Source: Azoarcus sp.
GTDB lineage: Bacteria; Pseudomonadota; Gammaproteobacteria; Burkholderiales; Rhodocyclaceae
Direction: 5' to 3'
Length of the DNA stretch: 56,038 nt
NCBI GenBank assembly: GCA_031265765.1
Contig: JAISCE010000035.1
Location: forward strand, 1-56,038
Position numbers and translations under genes: made by a program. Positions 8,210-17,145 of this stretch are shown one piece after another (positions within the stretch are counted from its first letter, which is position 1; each line of letters opens with the position of its first letter). The notes below the pieces were generated by a model, which was given only the letters and a program-made list of their open reading frames with translations, searched no databases and had not been told where the DNA came from.

Positions 8210-9118
8210 TTACGGAATATGGGCCAGGATGCCGGGCTGGACGATGCCTTGCAAATCGTGTTTGGCGATGAAGATTTCCGGTGTGCCGAGTGGGCGTGGG
8301 CCGATTTCGTACATGGCGTAGCCGAAAATCAGTCCGCCGTCCTTGGCGATGCGCCAGTTTTTCCCCAGATGGAAAGCGAATGTAGACGCAGTGAGATGTT
8401 CTTCGATGGCTGCGTCCGTCATGTCGCCTTGCGCTTTCAGGTAGGCGCGAAATGCGTTGCGCTGGAGCGTTTCGAGCGTTTTTTCTTGGCCGGGCAGGAT
8501 GAGATCGCCGAATGTCAGTATCTTGTGTTTGTCGGTGTCGATTACGATGAAGCTGCCCGATGGGCCGGGGGGGTGCGCTTCGCCTTCGCGCGACAAGGCA
8601 TGGGTCAGGCAGAGTTGCAAGAGTGGGCCGAAGTGTTCCGGCAGGGGGCTGTTTGCCTTTTGTGAGCGGTTGTTTTCGTCGCAACCTGCCAGCGATGCAG
8701 AAAAGTCGATCAGGGCCGGTTCTCGCTCGCCGGAGGTCTGGCCGCCGCTCTTGCGAACCAGGTCTTTCAGCAGGTCCAGGTAACGGGTTTCCACGGCTTC
8801 GCCAGGAGTGAGGGGCCGCAGCCGTTTTTCGTCCAGCACTTCGGAGAACATCGGCAGGATGATGGACTGGGCAATCAAATGGTCGAGCCAGGGCATTTCC
8901 GGAGTTTGTATATACAATAGTTTGGCTTTGGAGCAGGTGTAGAGCGGCTCCACAGCGTTGGCGCGATCTTCCGGGCACAAGCCGGCATGCAGTGTCTTGA
9001 ACGCCAACGCCATCTGGACCGTGCCGGTATCCGCGCGGGCCGTTCCGGACAAGGCGGCCAAGGCTGCGAGCGCGGCCAGGCCCGTATGGCGCAATAGGGC
9101 AGGGAAAAGTCGGTTCAT
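8210..9118 (-). CDS. Secreted DUF3298 (RsiV-like C-terminal domain) protein
   Basis: A 302-residue exported protein with a signal peptide at about 1-30 (ALSGTARA). The C-terminal part, from about 190, contains LTFGDLILPG and, near the end, GLIFGYAMYEIGPRPLGTPE, which resemble the DUF3298/RsiV domain. This domain occurs in proteins that bind lysozyme or peptidoglycan-related ligands, in anti-sigma factors and in deacetylase fusions. The function here is not known. GGAGAG lies about 11 bases upstream of the ATG at 9118; an in-frame ATG at 9142 is possible. It follows the PBP1A gene by 30 bases on the same strand, so it is probably co-transcribed and may act in the periplasm on or near peptidoglycan. 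Confidence 0.7.
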   Translation of the reverse strand: MNRLFPALLRHTGLAALAALAALSGTARADTGTVQMALAFKTLHAGLCPEDRANAVEPLYTCSKAKLLYIQTPEMPWLDHLIAQSIILPMFSEVLDEKRLRPLTPGEAVETRYLDLLKDLVRKSGGQTSGEREPALIDFSASLAGCDENNRSQKANSPLPEHFGPLLQLCLTHALSREGEAHPPGPSGSFIVIDTDKHKILTFGDLILPGQEKTLETLQRNAFRAYLKAQGDMTDAAIEEHLTASTFAFHLGKNWRIAKDGGLIFGYAMYEIGPRPLGTPEIFIAKHDLQGIVQPGILAHIP

Positions 9119-9148
9119 GATTATTTCATCTCTCCGGTTCATGCGATG

Positions 9149-11521
9149 TCATTGTCCAAACAGCCGTTCTTCGACCGGCGCAGGCCGCTGTTGCGGCGGG
9201 CGGGCGGGCGGGGTGCGCCGTTCGCCGCCAGGCAGGCCGAACAGGGAACTGAACCAGTCGGAGTCTTCTTCTTCGGGCGGTTCTTCCACGACGGGCGGCT
9301 TGTTTTCGGCGTAATAGACATCTTCGCGGTTGCTGTTTCCGGCTTTGGCGCTGCTGATGCCTGTCGGGCGGGGAAGCGATGTTTCCGGGGCGTTGGCGAG
9401 GGCTGTGCGCATGTAGTTGATCCATATCGGCAGGGCTGCGGTGCCGCCGGTTTCGCCCCGGCCAAGGTTGCGCGGGTTGGGATAGCCGATCCATGAAACG
9501 GCGACGATCTGCGGATTGTAGCCGCAGAACCAGGCGTCGACGTAGTCGTTGGTCGTACCGGTCTTGCCCGCGAGGTCGTTGCGGTTGAGACTGCGGGCGC
9601 GCGCGGCGGTGCCGCGGCGCACAACGTCTTGGAGCATCGAGGTCATGATCCAGGCGTTGCGCGCGTCGATGACCTGTTTCGCGTTTGCGCCGGCGATTTG
9701 CGGCGCGGCGCGAGCGATCGGCTTGTTGCTGCTGTCGAGGATTTCTTTGATGACGTATGGGTTGACGCGGAAGCCGCCATTGGCGAATACGGCGTAGGCG
9801 GTCGCCATTTCCCATGGCGTGACCGTGCCTGCGCCAAGCGCCATGGTCAGATAGGGAGGATGGTGGGCGGCGCTGAAACCGAAGCGGCTGATATAGCTCT
9901 GGGCGTAGCGCGGCGTGATGCTTTCGAGCAGCCGGATGGCCGGGATGTTCTTGGAGTGCGCCAGGGCGTCGCGCAGGGTGATGATGCCGCTGAACTTTCC
10001 GTCGTAATTGTGCGGCGTCCATTCGTGCCCGGTGATGCCGCCCGCCGGGTAATACAAGGGTTCGTCCGCGATCAGCGAGCCCGGAGCGTAGCCGCGTTCG
10101 AGGCTGGCGGAGTAGATGAAGGGCTTGAAGCTGGAGCCTGGTTGGCGTTCTGCCTGGGTGACGTTGTTGAATTGCTTGCGGTTGTAGTCGAACCCGCCCA
10201 CCAGGGCGCGCACGGTGCCGGTGTGGGCGTCTATCGACAGCAGGGCGGCCTCGACGTCCGGGAGTTGGGTGAGTTCCCAGCCTTTGGCCGTGTTGCGGAT
10301 TCGCACCAGCGCGCCCCGGCGTATCCGGCGCGCCTGCGGGGCTTTGTTGTTCAGCATGGGGGTGGCGAAGCGCAGGCCGTCGCCCGCGATCTGGATGTGT
10401 TGGCCATTGCGGTAGACCGTGACTTCTTTCGGCGTGGCCATGAGCACGACAGCCGCGAACAGGTCTCCGTAGTCGCGCGCCTGGGCGATTTCTTCGTCGA
10501 GCATTTCTTCGTCCAGGGTATCGGGCGGCAGGGAGAGGAATTTCTCCGGGCTGCGGTAGCCGTGGCGGCGGTCGTAATCCATGACGCCCTGGCGAAGGGC
10601 GGCATAAGCGGCTTCCTGTTCGGCGCGGGTGATAGTGGTGATGATTTTGTAACCGGCTTGGTAGGCTTGTTCGCCGAATTGCTCGATGGCGATCTGGCGC
10701 GCGATCTCGGCGACATATTCGGCATGCACCGGACTGACGATGCGGGGATCGAGGGCGGCGCTGCCGGAAGCCGTCCGCAGGGGGGCGCTTGCGGCTTGCC
10801 GGTATTGGGCTTCGGTGATGAAGCCCGATTCGAGCATGCGGCGCAATACGTAGCGTTGCCGCTGCTGTGCGCGCAAGGGGTTTGCGATGGGATTGATCCT
10901 GGTGGGGGCCTGGGGCAGCCCGGCGAGCAGGGCGGATTCGGCCAGGGTGAGGTCGGCGAGCGGTTTACCGAAGTAGATCTGGGCGGCGGCGGAGAATCCG
11001 TAGGCGCGCTGGCCGAGGAAAATCTGGTTGACGTAGAGTTCGAATATCTGGTCTTTGCCAAGGTTGTTTTCGATTTTGAGCGCGAGCAGGATTTCGTACA
11101 GCTTGCGGCTGTAAGACCTTTCCCGCGTCAGGAAGAAGTTGCGCGCCACCTGCATGGTGATCGTCGAGGCGCCTTGTCCGCGCGAGCCGGAGCGCAGGTT
11201 GTTGATGAATGCGCGCGCGAGGCCCAATGGATCGATGCCTTTGTGACGATAGAAATTTTCGTCTTCCGCGGCGAGCAGGGCTTGCTTGAGCTGGAGGGGG
11301 ACGTTTTGTATCTTGACCACCGTCCGCCGTTCTTCGCCGAATTCGCTGATCAGGTAGCCGTCGGCGGTGTAGACGCGCAGGGGTACGCGAGGCCGGTATT
11401 CGGTCAGGGCTTCAAGGGAGGGCAGCTTGGGCCAGGCCAGCATGGAGATTGCAGCCAGCGTGGCCGCGGCGATCACTGCCAGCGCCAATAATGCGGCGAA
11501 CGGGTAAAGAAACCAGCGCAT
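9149..11521 (-). CDS. mrcA: Penicillin-binding protein 1A (bifunctional transglycosylase/transpeptidase)
   Basis: A 790-residue class A PBP. It has an N-terminal TM helix at about 7-28, and a glycosyltransferase family 51 domain with the catalytic AAEDENF (Glu86) and the QGASTITMQVARN block. An OB-like insertion follows, then a transpeptidase domain with the SSFK motif (Ser463, Lys466), SKN (523-525) and KTGTT (653-657). It polymerises and crosslinks peptidoglycan. Its length is close to the proteobacterial norm. The C terminus is proline/arginine rich. Divergence from pilMNOPQ is a widespread arrangement in Beta- and Gammaproteobacteria, and the PBP1A-DUF3298 pair is likely one transcript. 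Confidence 0.96.
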   Translation of the reverse strand: MRWFLYPFAALLALAVIAAATLAAISMLAWPKLPSLEALTEYRPRVPLRVYTADGYLISEFGEERRTVVKIQNVPLQLKQALLAAEDENFYRHKGIDPLGLARAFINNLRSGSRGQGASTITMQVARNFFLTRERSYSRKLYEILLALKIENNLGKDQIFELYVNQIFLGQRAYGFSAAAQIYFGKPLADLTLAESALLAGLPQAPTRINPIANPLRAQQRQRYVLRRMLESGFITEAQYRQAASAPLRTASGSAALDPRIVSPVHAEYVAEIARQIAIEQFGEQAYQAGYKIITTITRAEQEAAYAALRQGVMDYDRRHGYRSPEKFLSLPPDTLDEEMLDEEIAQARDYGDLFAAVVLMATPKEVTVYRNGQHIQIAGDGLRFATPMLNNKAPQARRIRRGALVRIRNTAKGWELTQLPDVEAALLSIDAHTGTVRALVGGFDYNRKQFNNVTQAERQPGSSFKPFIYSASLERGYAPGSLIADEPLYYPAGGITGHEWTPHNYDGKFSGIITLRDALAHSKNIPAIRLLESITPRYAQSYISRFGFSAAHHPPYLTMALGAGTVTPWEMATAYAVFANGGFRVNPYVIKEILDSSNKPIARAAPQIAGANAKQVIDARNAWIMTSMLQDVVRRGTAARARSLNRNDLAGKTGTTNDYVDAWFCGYNPQIVAVSWIGYPNPRNLGRGETGGTAALPIWINYMRTALANAPETSLPRPTGISSAKAGNSNREDVYYAENKPPVVEEPPEEEDSDWFSSLFGLPGGERRTPPARPPQQRPAPVEERLFGQ

Positions 11522-11941
11522 CGTGTATCTGTGTGAAATGGTATAGAACGCATTATATCCGGAGGATAGGACTTTCCCCTGTAGTGGTAAGGGATGATGT
11601 GGCGGTTGCGGAAATGCTTTGTTTTGTGCGCCGGCGTGAAGTCGGCGCTTGCCGCGCGGCGGTCTGGATGCGCGGCAAGGCCGCCGCTTCGCGGCAGACG
11701 TTGGCGCCGCACTTCAGGGTTGCCGCAATGGTTCCGGGGAGATGGATCGTGAAGGCGTCAGATCGTGAATTCGTATCCATTTTCGACCGAGAAGAATGTC
11801 ACTTCAAGTAAGTTTTACAGGAAATACTCGCTTGTGGCGCGTTGAAAGCCGGGCTTACACTGATTGCGCATATTGTCAAAAAGTGGTTCGGGATGTATTC
11901 GGCATGCTTGCCTGAATGTGAAGAAATAAAAGGGTTGTTTC
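11522..11941. promoter_or_regulatory. divergent region between PBP1A and pilM, with a large hairpin
   Basis: These 420 bases contain no convincing gene. A strong inverted repeat is present: CTTGCCGCGC at 11648-11657 and GCGCGGCAAG at 11670-11679 with a 12-base loop. It has no T-run, so it is not a classical terminator. A possible pilM promoter is TTGTCA (11873-11878), 17 bases, TATTCG (11896-11901), which is weak. The region must hold promoters for both divergent operons. Confidence 0.4.
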
Positions 11942-13015
11942 GTGATTGATGCTTCTTTCTTTCGTGTGAAGCCACGCCAGCTCGTGGGACTCGATATCTC
12001 GTCCTCGTCGGTCAAGCTTCTGGAACTGGCGATGGGCGAGCGGAACAGCTTGCGCGCGGAGCGTTACGTGATCGAGACGCTTCCGCGCGGGGCCGTGATG
12101 GACGGCAACATCGCCAATTTCGATGCCGTGGCCGGAAGCGTGCGGCACGCGCTGCGGCGATTCGGTTCCGGGGTCAAGAACGTCGCCATCGCCTTGCCTG
12201 CATCCGCGGTCTTCACCAAGAGGATCATCCTGTCCGCGGGTTTGCGCGAGATGGACATGGAGGCGCAGGTCGAAGCCGAGACCGCCCAATATATCCCGTT
12301 CGCGCTCGATGAGGTCAATCTCGATTTCCAGATCGTCGGCCCGGCGGGTACGCCCGGCGAGGTCGAGGTATTGGTGGCGGCCTCGCGCAAGGAAAAGGTC
12401 GAGGATCGGGTTGGCGTGGTGGAAGCCTGTGGCCTCAAGGTGGGGGTGGTCGATGTCGAATCCCTGGCGCTCGAAGCCGCTTTCGATCTGGCCATGCAGC
12501 AATTGCCCGGCGCGGGCGCCGGCAAATTGATAGCGTTGGTCGACATCGGCGCGGCGGTGATGGATTTCACGGTTTTTCGCAATGGGCAAAAAGTTTATTC
12601 GCGCGAACAGGCTTTTGGCGGCAATCATCTTACCCAGGATATTGCCCGCCAATATGGCATGAGCCTGGATGAAGCCGAGGCGGCCAAGCGGGCGAATGGT
12701 TTGCCCGAAGATTATGCTGCGGATTTATTGCAGCCGTTCATGGACAGTCTGGCGCTCGAAGTGTCGCGCGCCTTGCAGTTCTTTTTCACTTCCACGCAGT
12801 ACAACGAAGTCGATGTCCTCATGCTTGCCGGGGGCGGGGCGGTCGTCCCCGGATTGACGGAAATCGTCAGCGGACGCACCCAGGTACAGACGCTTCTGGC
12901 CAATCCTTTCATGGGCATGAGTCCGCCACAGAAGCAGGGCGCAAGAAAGTTGATGGCCGATGCGCCGTCCTTGATGGTGGCGTGCGGCCTGGCTCTGCGG
13001 AGATTCGACGCATGA
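11942..13015 (+). CDS. pilM: Type IV pilus inner-membrane platform protein PilM
   Basis: A 357-residue actin-like ATPase-fold protein with LVGLDISSSSVKLLEL at the N terminus, GKLIALVDIGAAVMDFTVF mid-protein and VLMLAGGGAVVPGL near the C terminus, all nucleotide-binding strand motifs of the PilM/FtsA superfamily. PilM sits on the cytoplasmic face and binds the N-terminal tail of PilN in the pilus alignment complex. The start is GTG at 11942 with AAAAGGG about 8 bases upstream. It is the first gene of pilMNOPQ, and its stop overlaps the pilN start (ATGA). Confidence 0.96.
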   Translation: MIDASFFRVKPRQLVGLDISSSSVKLLELAMGERNSLRAERYVIETLPRGAVMDGNIANFDAVAGSVRHALRRFGSGVKNVAIALPASAVFTKRIILSAGLREMDMEAQVEAETAQYIPFALDEVNLDFQIVGPAGTPGEVEVLVAASRKEKVEDRVGVVEACGLKVGVVDVESLALEAAFDLAMQQLPGAGAGKLIALVDIGAAVMDFTVFRNGQKVYSREQAFGGNHLTQDIARQYGMSLDEAEAAKRANGLPEDYAADLLQPFMDSLALEVSRALQFFFTSTQYNEVDVLMLAGGGAVVPGLTEIVSGRTQVQTLLANPFMGMSPPQKQGARKLMADAPSLMVACGLALRRFDA

Positions 13016-13608
13016 TCCGGATCAATCTCCTTCCGCACCGCGAAGAAAAGCGCAACGAGCGGCGCAAGCAGTTCTATACGGTCTCCGCGATGATGCTCAT
13101 GTTGGGGGCCGTCGTCTGGCTGTTGGTGCATATGATCAATGCCCGGCACATCGACAGCCAGGATGCGCGCAACCGGTATATCGAAAGCGAAATCGGCAGG
13201 CTCGATGATGTGATCGTCGAGATCAAGGATTTGCGGGGCCAGATCGACAGGTTGCTCGCCCGCAAGCAGGTCATCGAAACCTTGGAAAGCAACCGGGCCG
13301 AGACCGTGCATCTTTTCAACGAATTGAGTGCGCGCCTGCCGATGGGCGTCTATTTGAGCGAGGTGACGCAGTCGGACAACAGGATCGCGTTGAAAGGCTA
13401 TGCGCAGTCCAATACGCTCGTGTCGCAGTTGATGGTCAGTCTCAACGAATCGCCGCTATTCATAGGAAATGCAGAATTCGTCAACAGCGAGGCGGAAACG
13501 CTCAATAGCCGGCGCGTGTTCAGGTTCGAGGTTAACGCTTATATCAAGCATGTCGGCGCACCGGCGGACGAAGCGGCGGCAGATGCCGCGGCAGAGCAAA
13601 AAGGATAG
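13012..13608 (+). CDS. pilN: Type IV pilus assembly protein PilN
   Basis: A 198-residue bitopic inner-membrane protein. The N-terminal INLLPHREE at residues 3-11 is the conserved cytoplasmic motif that docks into PilM. A single TM helix follows at about 24-44, then a coiled-coil and ferredoxin-like periplasmic domain that dimerises with PilO. Start 13012 is fixed by the conserved N terminus and the ATGA overlap with pilM. The gene is translationally coupled in the operon. Confidence 0.95.
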   Translation: MIRINLLPHREEKRNERRKQFYTVSAMMLMLGAVVWLLVHMINARHIDSQDARNRYIESEIGRLDDVIVEIKDLRGQIDRLLARKQVIETLESNRAETVHLFNELSARLPMGVYLSEVTQSDNRIALKGYAQSNTLVSQLMVSLNESPLFIGNAEFVNSEAETLNSRRVFRFEVNAYIKHVGAPADEAAADAAAEQKG

Positions 13609-13612
13609 CGGT

Positions 13613-14269
13613 ATGGGCTTCGATTTCCAGCGGTTACAGGACGATTTCCAGGGCTTGAATTTCAATGATCCTGGCGGTTGGCCGCCTGCGCCCAGGATCG
13701 CCGCTTTCGTGCTGGTGTTGGTTGGCGTGCTCGTGGCCGGGTGGCTGACCGACTGGTCGGCGCAATGGAGCACATTGGAACAAAGCCGGGAAAAAGAGCA
13801 GCAATTGCGCGAGGGCTGGGTCAGCAAGAAGCGTCAGGCCGTCAATATCGACGAATACCGTCGGCAACTCACCGAGATCAATCGCCAGTTGGAAACCCTT
13901 GTCAGGCAATTGCCCGGCAAGGCCGAGATGGAATCCTTGCTGTCGGACATCAATCAGGCCGGGCTCGGGCGTGGCCTGGAATTCGTTTTTTTCCGGCCGG
14001 CCAAGGACGAGATCAGGGAGTTTTATGCGGCGGTGCCGGTGCAGATCAGCGTGACCGGCAGCTATCACGGCCTTGGCGAATTCGCCAGCGATGTCGCCCG
14101 GATGCAGCGCATCGTGACTATAAAAAACATGGTGCTCACGACCGCAACGCCCGCCCAGGGCAAAAAAACCGGCGCGAGCGACGGGCGCTTGCGGCTGGAT
14201 GCGACGGCGGAAACCTACCGCTATCTCGAACAGGATGAACTGGCGAAGCAGCAGGGAGCGAAAAAATGA
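13613..14269 (+). CDS. pilO: Type IV pilus assembly protein PilO
   Basis: A 218-residue bitopic membrane protein with a short cytoplasmic N terminus, a TM helix at about 25-45, a coiled coil at about 50-95 and a C-terminal periplasmic ferredoxin-like domain. LPGKAEMESLLSDINQAG is the conserved PilO segment. It forms the PilN-PilO heterodimer that links PilM to PilP and PilQ. The ATG at 13613 lies 4 bases after the pilN stop, and its stop overlaps the pilP start. Confidence 0.95.
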   Translation: MGFDFQRLQDDFQGLNFNDPGGWPPAPRIAAFVLVLVGVLVAGWLTDWSAQWSTLEQSREKEQQLREGWVSKKRQAVNIDEYRRQLTEINRQLETLVRQLPGKAEMESLLSDINQAGLGRGLEFVFFRPAKDEIREFYAAVPVQISVTGSYHGLGEFASDVARMQRIVTIKNMVLTTATPAQGKKTGASDGRLRLDATAETYRYLEQDELAKQQGAKK

Positions 14270-14796
14270 AAGGCGCGCTTGCCGTTTCGATGGTATGTGC
14301 CGCCTTGCTGGCAGGCTGCGCGAACGATCAAGGGGACATCCAGCAGTGGATGGAAGAACAGGCCGTCGAAATGCACGGGGCGGTCAAGCCTTTACCGGAA
14401 GTCAAGATTTTTCCGATAGTCGACTATGTGTCCGCGGAGACGCCGGAGCCGTTCGATGTGGCCAGGATGGAACCGGCGAAACCGGCAAAGCGGCATATCG
14501 ACGATCCGCGTCTCAATCCCGACCGGCAGCGCGAGCCGCTGGAAGCTTTCCCGCTGGAGTCCCTGACGATGGTCGGGATTCTGGCGCAAAACAAAGAAAC
14601 TCATGCGCTCATCCAGGCGGGCGATGCGTTATACCAAGTGCGAGCAGGCAATTTCATGGGGCAGCATTACGGGAGAATCGTTGCGATTACCGAAGATAAG
14701 GTGGAGCTTCAGGAATTGATCGAAGACCTCAAGGAAGGTTGGATCGAGCGGATCAGGACATTGCAGCTGCAAGAGCGGCAGGAGGCAGGAAAATGA
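14266..14796 (+). CDS. pilP: Type IV pilus lipoprotein PilP
   Basis: A 176-residue lipoprotein. The lipobox LLAGC places the lipidated cysteine at residue 18. An unstructured linker binds PilN/PilO, and a C-terminal beta domain (from about 80: LESLTMVGIL, then ALIQAGDALYQVRAGNFMG and YGRIVAI) contacts the secretin PilQ. The start overlaps the pilO stop as ATGA, and the stop overlaps the pilQ start in the same way. Confidence 0.95.
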   Translation: MKGALAVSMVCAALLAGCANDQGDIQQWMEEQAVEMHGAVKPLPEVKIFPIVDYVSAETPEPFDVARMEPAKPAKRHIDDPRLNPDRQREPLEAFPLESLTMVGILAQNKETHALIQAGDALYQVRAGNFMGQHYGRIVAITEDKVELQELIEDLKEGWIERIRTLQLQERQEAGK

Positions 14797-17060
14797 ATAA
14801 GCGAATCGGCGCGTTGCTGTTGTCGGCGGCAGCGGCTGCTATGTTCGTGCCGGGAATACCGGCATGGGCGCAGGCAAGCGATCCACCTCGGGCTGCGGTC
14901 GGTGCCTATCTCAATAGCATTCGGACGCTGGAAGTCGCCGAAGATGGCAGCACGGTTTATGTACGCCTGACTACGCAAACGCCCCTGGCGGCGATTCCCG
15001 CCAGTTTCACCGTGGCCAACCCGCCGCGCATCGCGCTCGATTTTCCCGCCACGGCCAACGGACTCGGGCGGGGTGTGCAAAGCATCGAGCGCGGCGATCT
15101 GCGCAGCGCCAACATCGTCCAGGTCGACGACCGCACCCGGCTGGTGCTCAATCTGGCGCGTTTGTTGTCTTACGATGTTCGCGTCGAAGGCAATGCCGTG
15201 ACTATCGCCCTTGCCTCGGGCGGCGCTCCGGCTGCGGCATCGCCTTCCGGCATGCCCGCTTTCAGCCAGGTCGATGCATCCGCTCCCGGCCATGCCGGTG
15301 CGGCTGCTGCGGGGAAAAGTATCAGCGACATCAACTTCCGCCGCGGCGCTGGCGGGGAGGGCAGGATCATCGTCCAGCTCTCCAGCGCGGACATCGGGAT
15401 CGATGTGCGCCAGCAGGGCGGCAAGCTGCTCGTGAGCTTCCCCGGGACGGTATTGCCGGACAATCTGCGCCGCCGCTCCGATGTGACCGACTTCGGCACG
15501 CCGGTAACGTATTTGCAGGCCGAGCAGCAAGGCGGCAATGTCCGCCTGACCGTGACGCCGACCGGATTGTGGGAACACAATGCCTATCAGAGCAGCGATC
15601 AGTTCATCCTCGAAGTCAAGCGCGTCGTCGAAGACCCCGACAGGCTCGTACAGCGGGGGGGCGGGCGCGTCAAGTACGCGGGCGACAAGCTCTCGCTCAA
15701 CTTCCAGAACGTCGATGTGCGCTCGGTGCTGCAAGTCATCGCCGACTTCACCGATTTCAACATCGTGACATCCGACTCGGTGCAGGGCAATCTTACCCTG
15801 CGGCTGAAAGACGTGCCCTGGGATCAGGCGCTCGACATCATCCTCCAGGCCAAGGGCCTGGACATGCGCAAGAACGGCAACGTGATCTGGATCGCTCCGG
15901 GCGAGGAACTCGCCGCGCGCGAAAAACTCATCAACGAAGCGCGCGCGCAGGTCGAAGAACTGGAACCGCTGCAAACCGAGAGCTTCCAGGTCAACTACCA
16001 CCGCGCCACCGAAATCACCAACTTCCTGCAAGCCAAGGGCCAGACCGTCCTCTCCAAGCGCGGCAGCGTCGTGGTCGACGATCGCAGCAACAAGGTCTTC
16101 GTGACCGATGTGGGTTCCCGCCTCGTCGACGTGCGCCGGGTGATTACCGAAATCGACGTTGCGCCGCGCCAAGTGTTGATCGAAGCGCGCATCGTCGAAG
16201 CCAGCAAGGACTTTGCCCGCGATCTCGGGGTGAAACTGGGTTACGGCGATGCGAAACTGAAAAACCTGGGCAATGGCGCGCAGATCGGGTTCGGTCATAC
16301 CAATTTTGCAAACACCGAGACCAATACGGAGATCGTGACGAACCCAATTACCGGCGATCCCGTCGGCAGCAAGGAAACCTCCACCATAACCGAAGCCAAG
16401 CCGGGGGATGTATACAACAGTATCGCTCACTTCTTACAGGGTACGGGAACGCAGGGCAGTGGCGCGCCGGTCTGGAGCGGGAGCAGTCTGACGAACCCGT
16501 TCGGATCGCTCGGCCTGACGCTCGTCAATAAAAACCTGACCCGCTTCCTGAACATCGAGTTGCAGGCGCAGGAAATGGACGGCAGGGCGCGCACCATCTC
16601 CAGCCCGCGCGTCTTGACCGCCAACAACGTCGAGGCGTCGATCGAACAGGGCAACGAGATTCCGTACCAGGAGGCTTCCAATTCCGGCGCGACCTCCACC
16701 TCGTTCAAGAAAGCGGTGCTCGCGCTCAAGGTCAAGCCGCAGATCACGCCGGATGGCCGTTTGCAACTCGCCATCCAGGTGAACAAGGACAGACCGCTGT
16801 ACAGCATCACGGGAGGCAAGGAGCCGCCGCTCGAAACCAAGAACGTCAAGAGCGACGTACTGATCGAAAACGGCGGCACGGTCGTGATCGGCGGCATCTA
16901 TTCCGACGACGAGAAAACCAGCGTGACCAAGGTGCCTCTCCTCGGCGACCTCCCGTTCCTCGGCCATCTCTTTCGGACGACCAACAAAACGAAGACCGAA
17001 ACGGAGCTGCTGATCTTCGTGACGCCGCGCATCGTCGATGAATCCCTGACCTTGCGCTGA
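14793..17060 (+). CDS. pilQ: Type IV pilus outer-membrane secretin PilQ
   Basis: A 755-residue secretin with a signal peptide (about 1-27, ending AWAQA) and two N-terminal AMIN domains (about 30-130 and 165-275), which bind peptidoglycan. An STN/N0 domain (LNFQNVDVRSVLQVIADF at about 305), an N1 domain and the C-terminal secretin domain (ARTISSPRVLTANNVEASI and the terminal LLIFVTPRIV) follow. It forms the outer-membrane gate for the pilus. Start 14793 is set by the signal peptide and the overlap with pilP. It closes the operon, as a strong terminator follows 28 bases later. Confidence 0.96.
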   Translation: MNKRIGALLLSAAAAAMFVPGIPAWAQASDPPRAAVGAYLNSIRTLEVAEDGSTVYVRLTTQTPLAAIPASFTVANPPRIALDFPATANGLGRGVQSIERGDLRSANIVQVDDRTRLVLNLARLLSYDVRVEGNAVTIALASGGAPAAASPSGMPAFSQVDASAPGHAGAAAAGKSISDINFRRGAGGEGRIIVQLSSADIGIDVRQQGGKLLVSFPGTVLPDNLRRRSDVTDFGTPVTYLQAEQQGGNVRLTVTPTGLWEHNAYQSSDQFILEVKRVVEDPDRLVQRGGGRVKYAGDKLSLNFQNVDVRSVLQVIADFTDFNIVTSDSVQGNLTLRLKDVPWDQALDIILQAKGLDMRKNGNVIWIAPGEELAAREKLINEARAQVEELEPLQTESFQVNYHRATEITNFLQAKGQTVLSKRGSVVVDDRSNKVFVTDVGSRLVDVRRVITEIDVAPRQVLIEARIVEASKDFARDLGVKLGYGDAKLKNLGNGAQIGFGHTNFANTETNTEIVTNPITGDPVGSKETSTITEAKPGDVYNSIAHFLQGTGTQGSGAPVWSGSSLTNPFGSLGLTLVNKNLTRFLNIELQAQEMDGRARTISSPRVLTANNVEASIEQGNEIPYQEASNSGATSTSFKKAVLALKVKPQITPDGRLQLAIQVNKDRPLYSITGGKEPPLETKNVKSDVLIENGGTVVIGGIYSDDEKTSVTKVPLLGDLPFLGHLFRTTNKTKTETELLIFVTPRIVDESLTLR

Positions 17061-17088
17061 AGTTCCACGTTCGCCTGTTATGATACGG

Positions 17089-17121
17089 GGCGGCGTCTCC
17101 GCATGGAGACGCCGCCTTTTT
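17089..17121 (+). terminator. rho-independent terminator after pilQ
   Basis: GGCGGCGTCTCC (17089-17100) pairs perfectly with GGAGACGCCGCC (17105-17116) around a GCAT loop and is followed by TTTTT. It ends only 24 bases before the aroK start codon. Confidence 0.93.
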
Positions 17122-17145
17122 CATTGAATTGCGGCAACGAAATCC

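Noticed and set aside
9629-11491. A 620-residue plus-strand reading opposite PBP1A
   Set aside because: All PBP catalytic motifs are on the minus strand; the plus-strand product is Gly/Asp/Arg-rich with no recognisable domain.
11553-11780. Small reading of 75 residues in the PBP1A-pilM gap
   Set aside because: No ribosome-binding site, no family similarity and it crosses the large hairpin; treated as non-coding.
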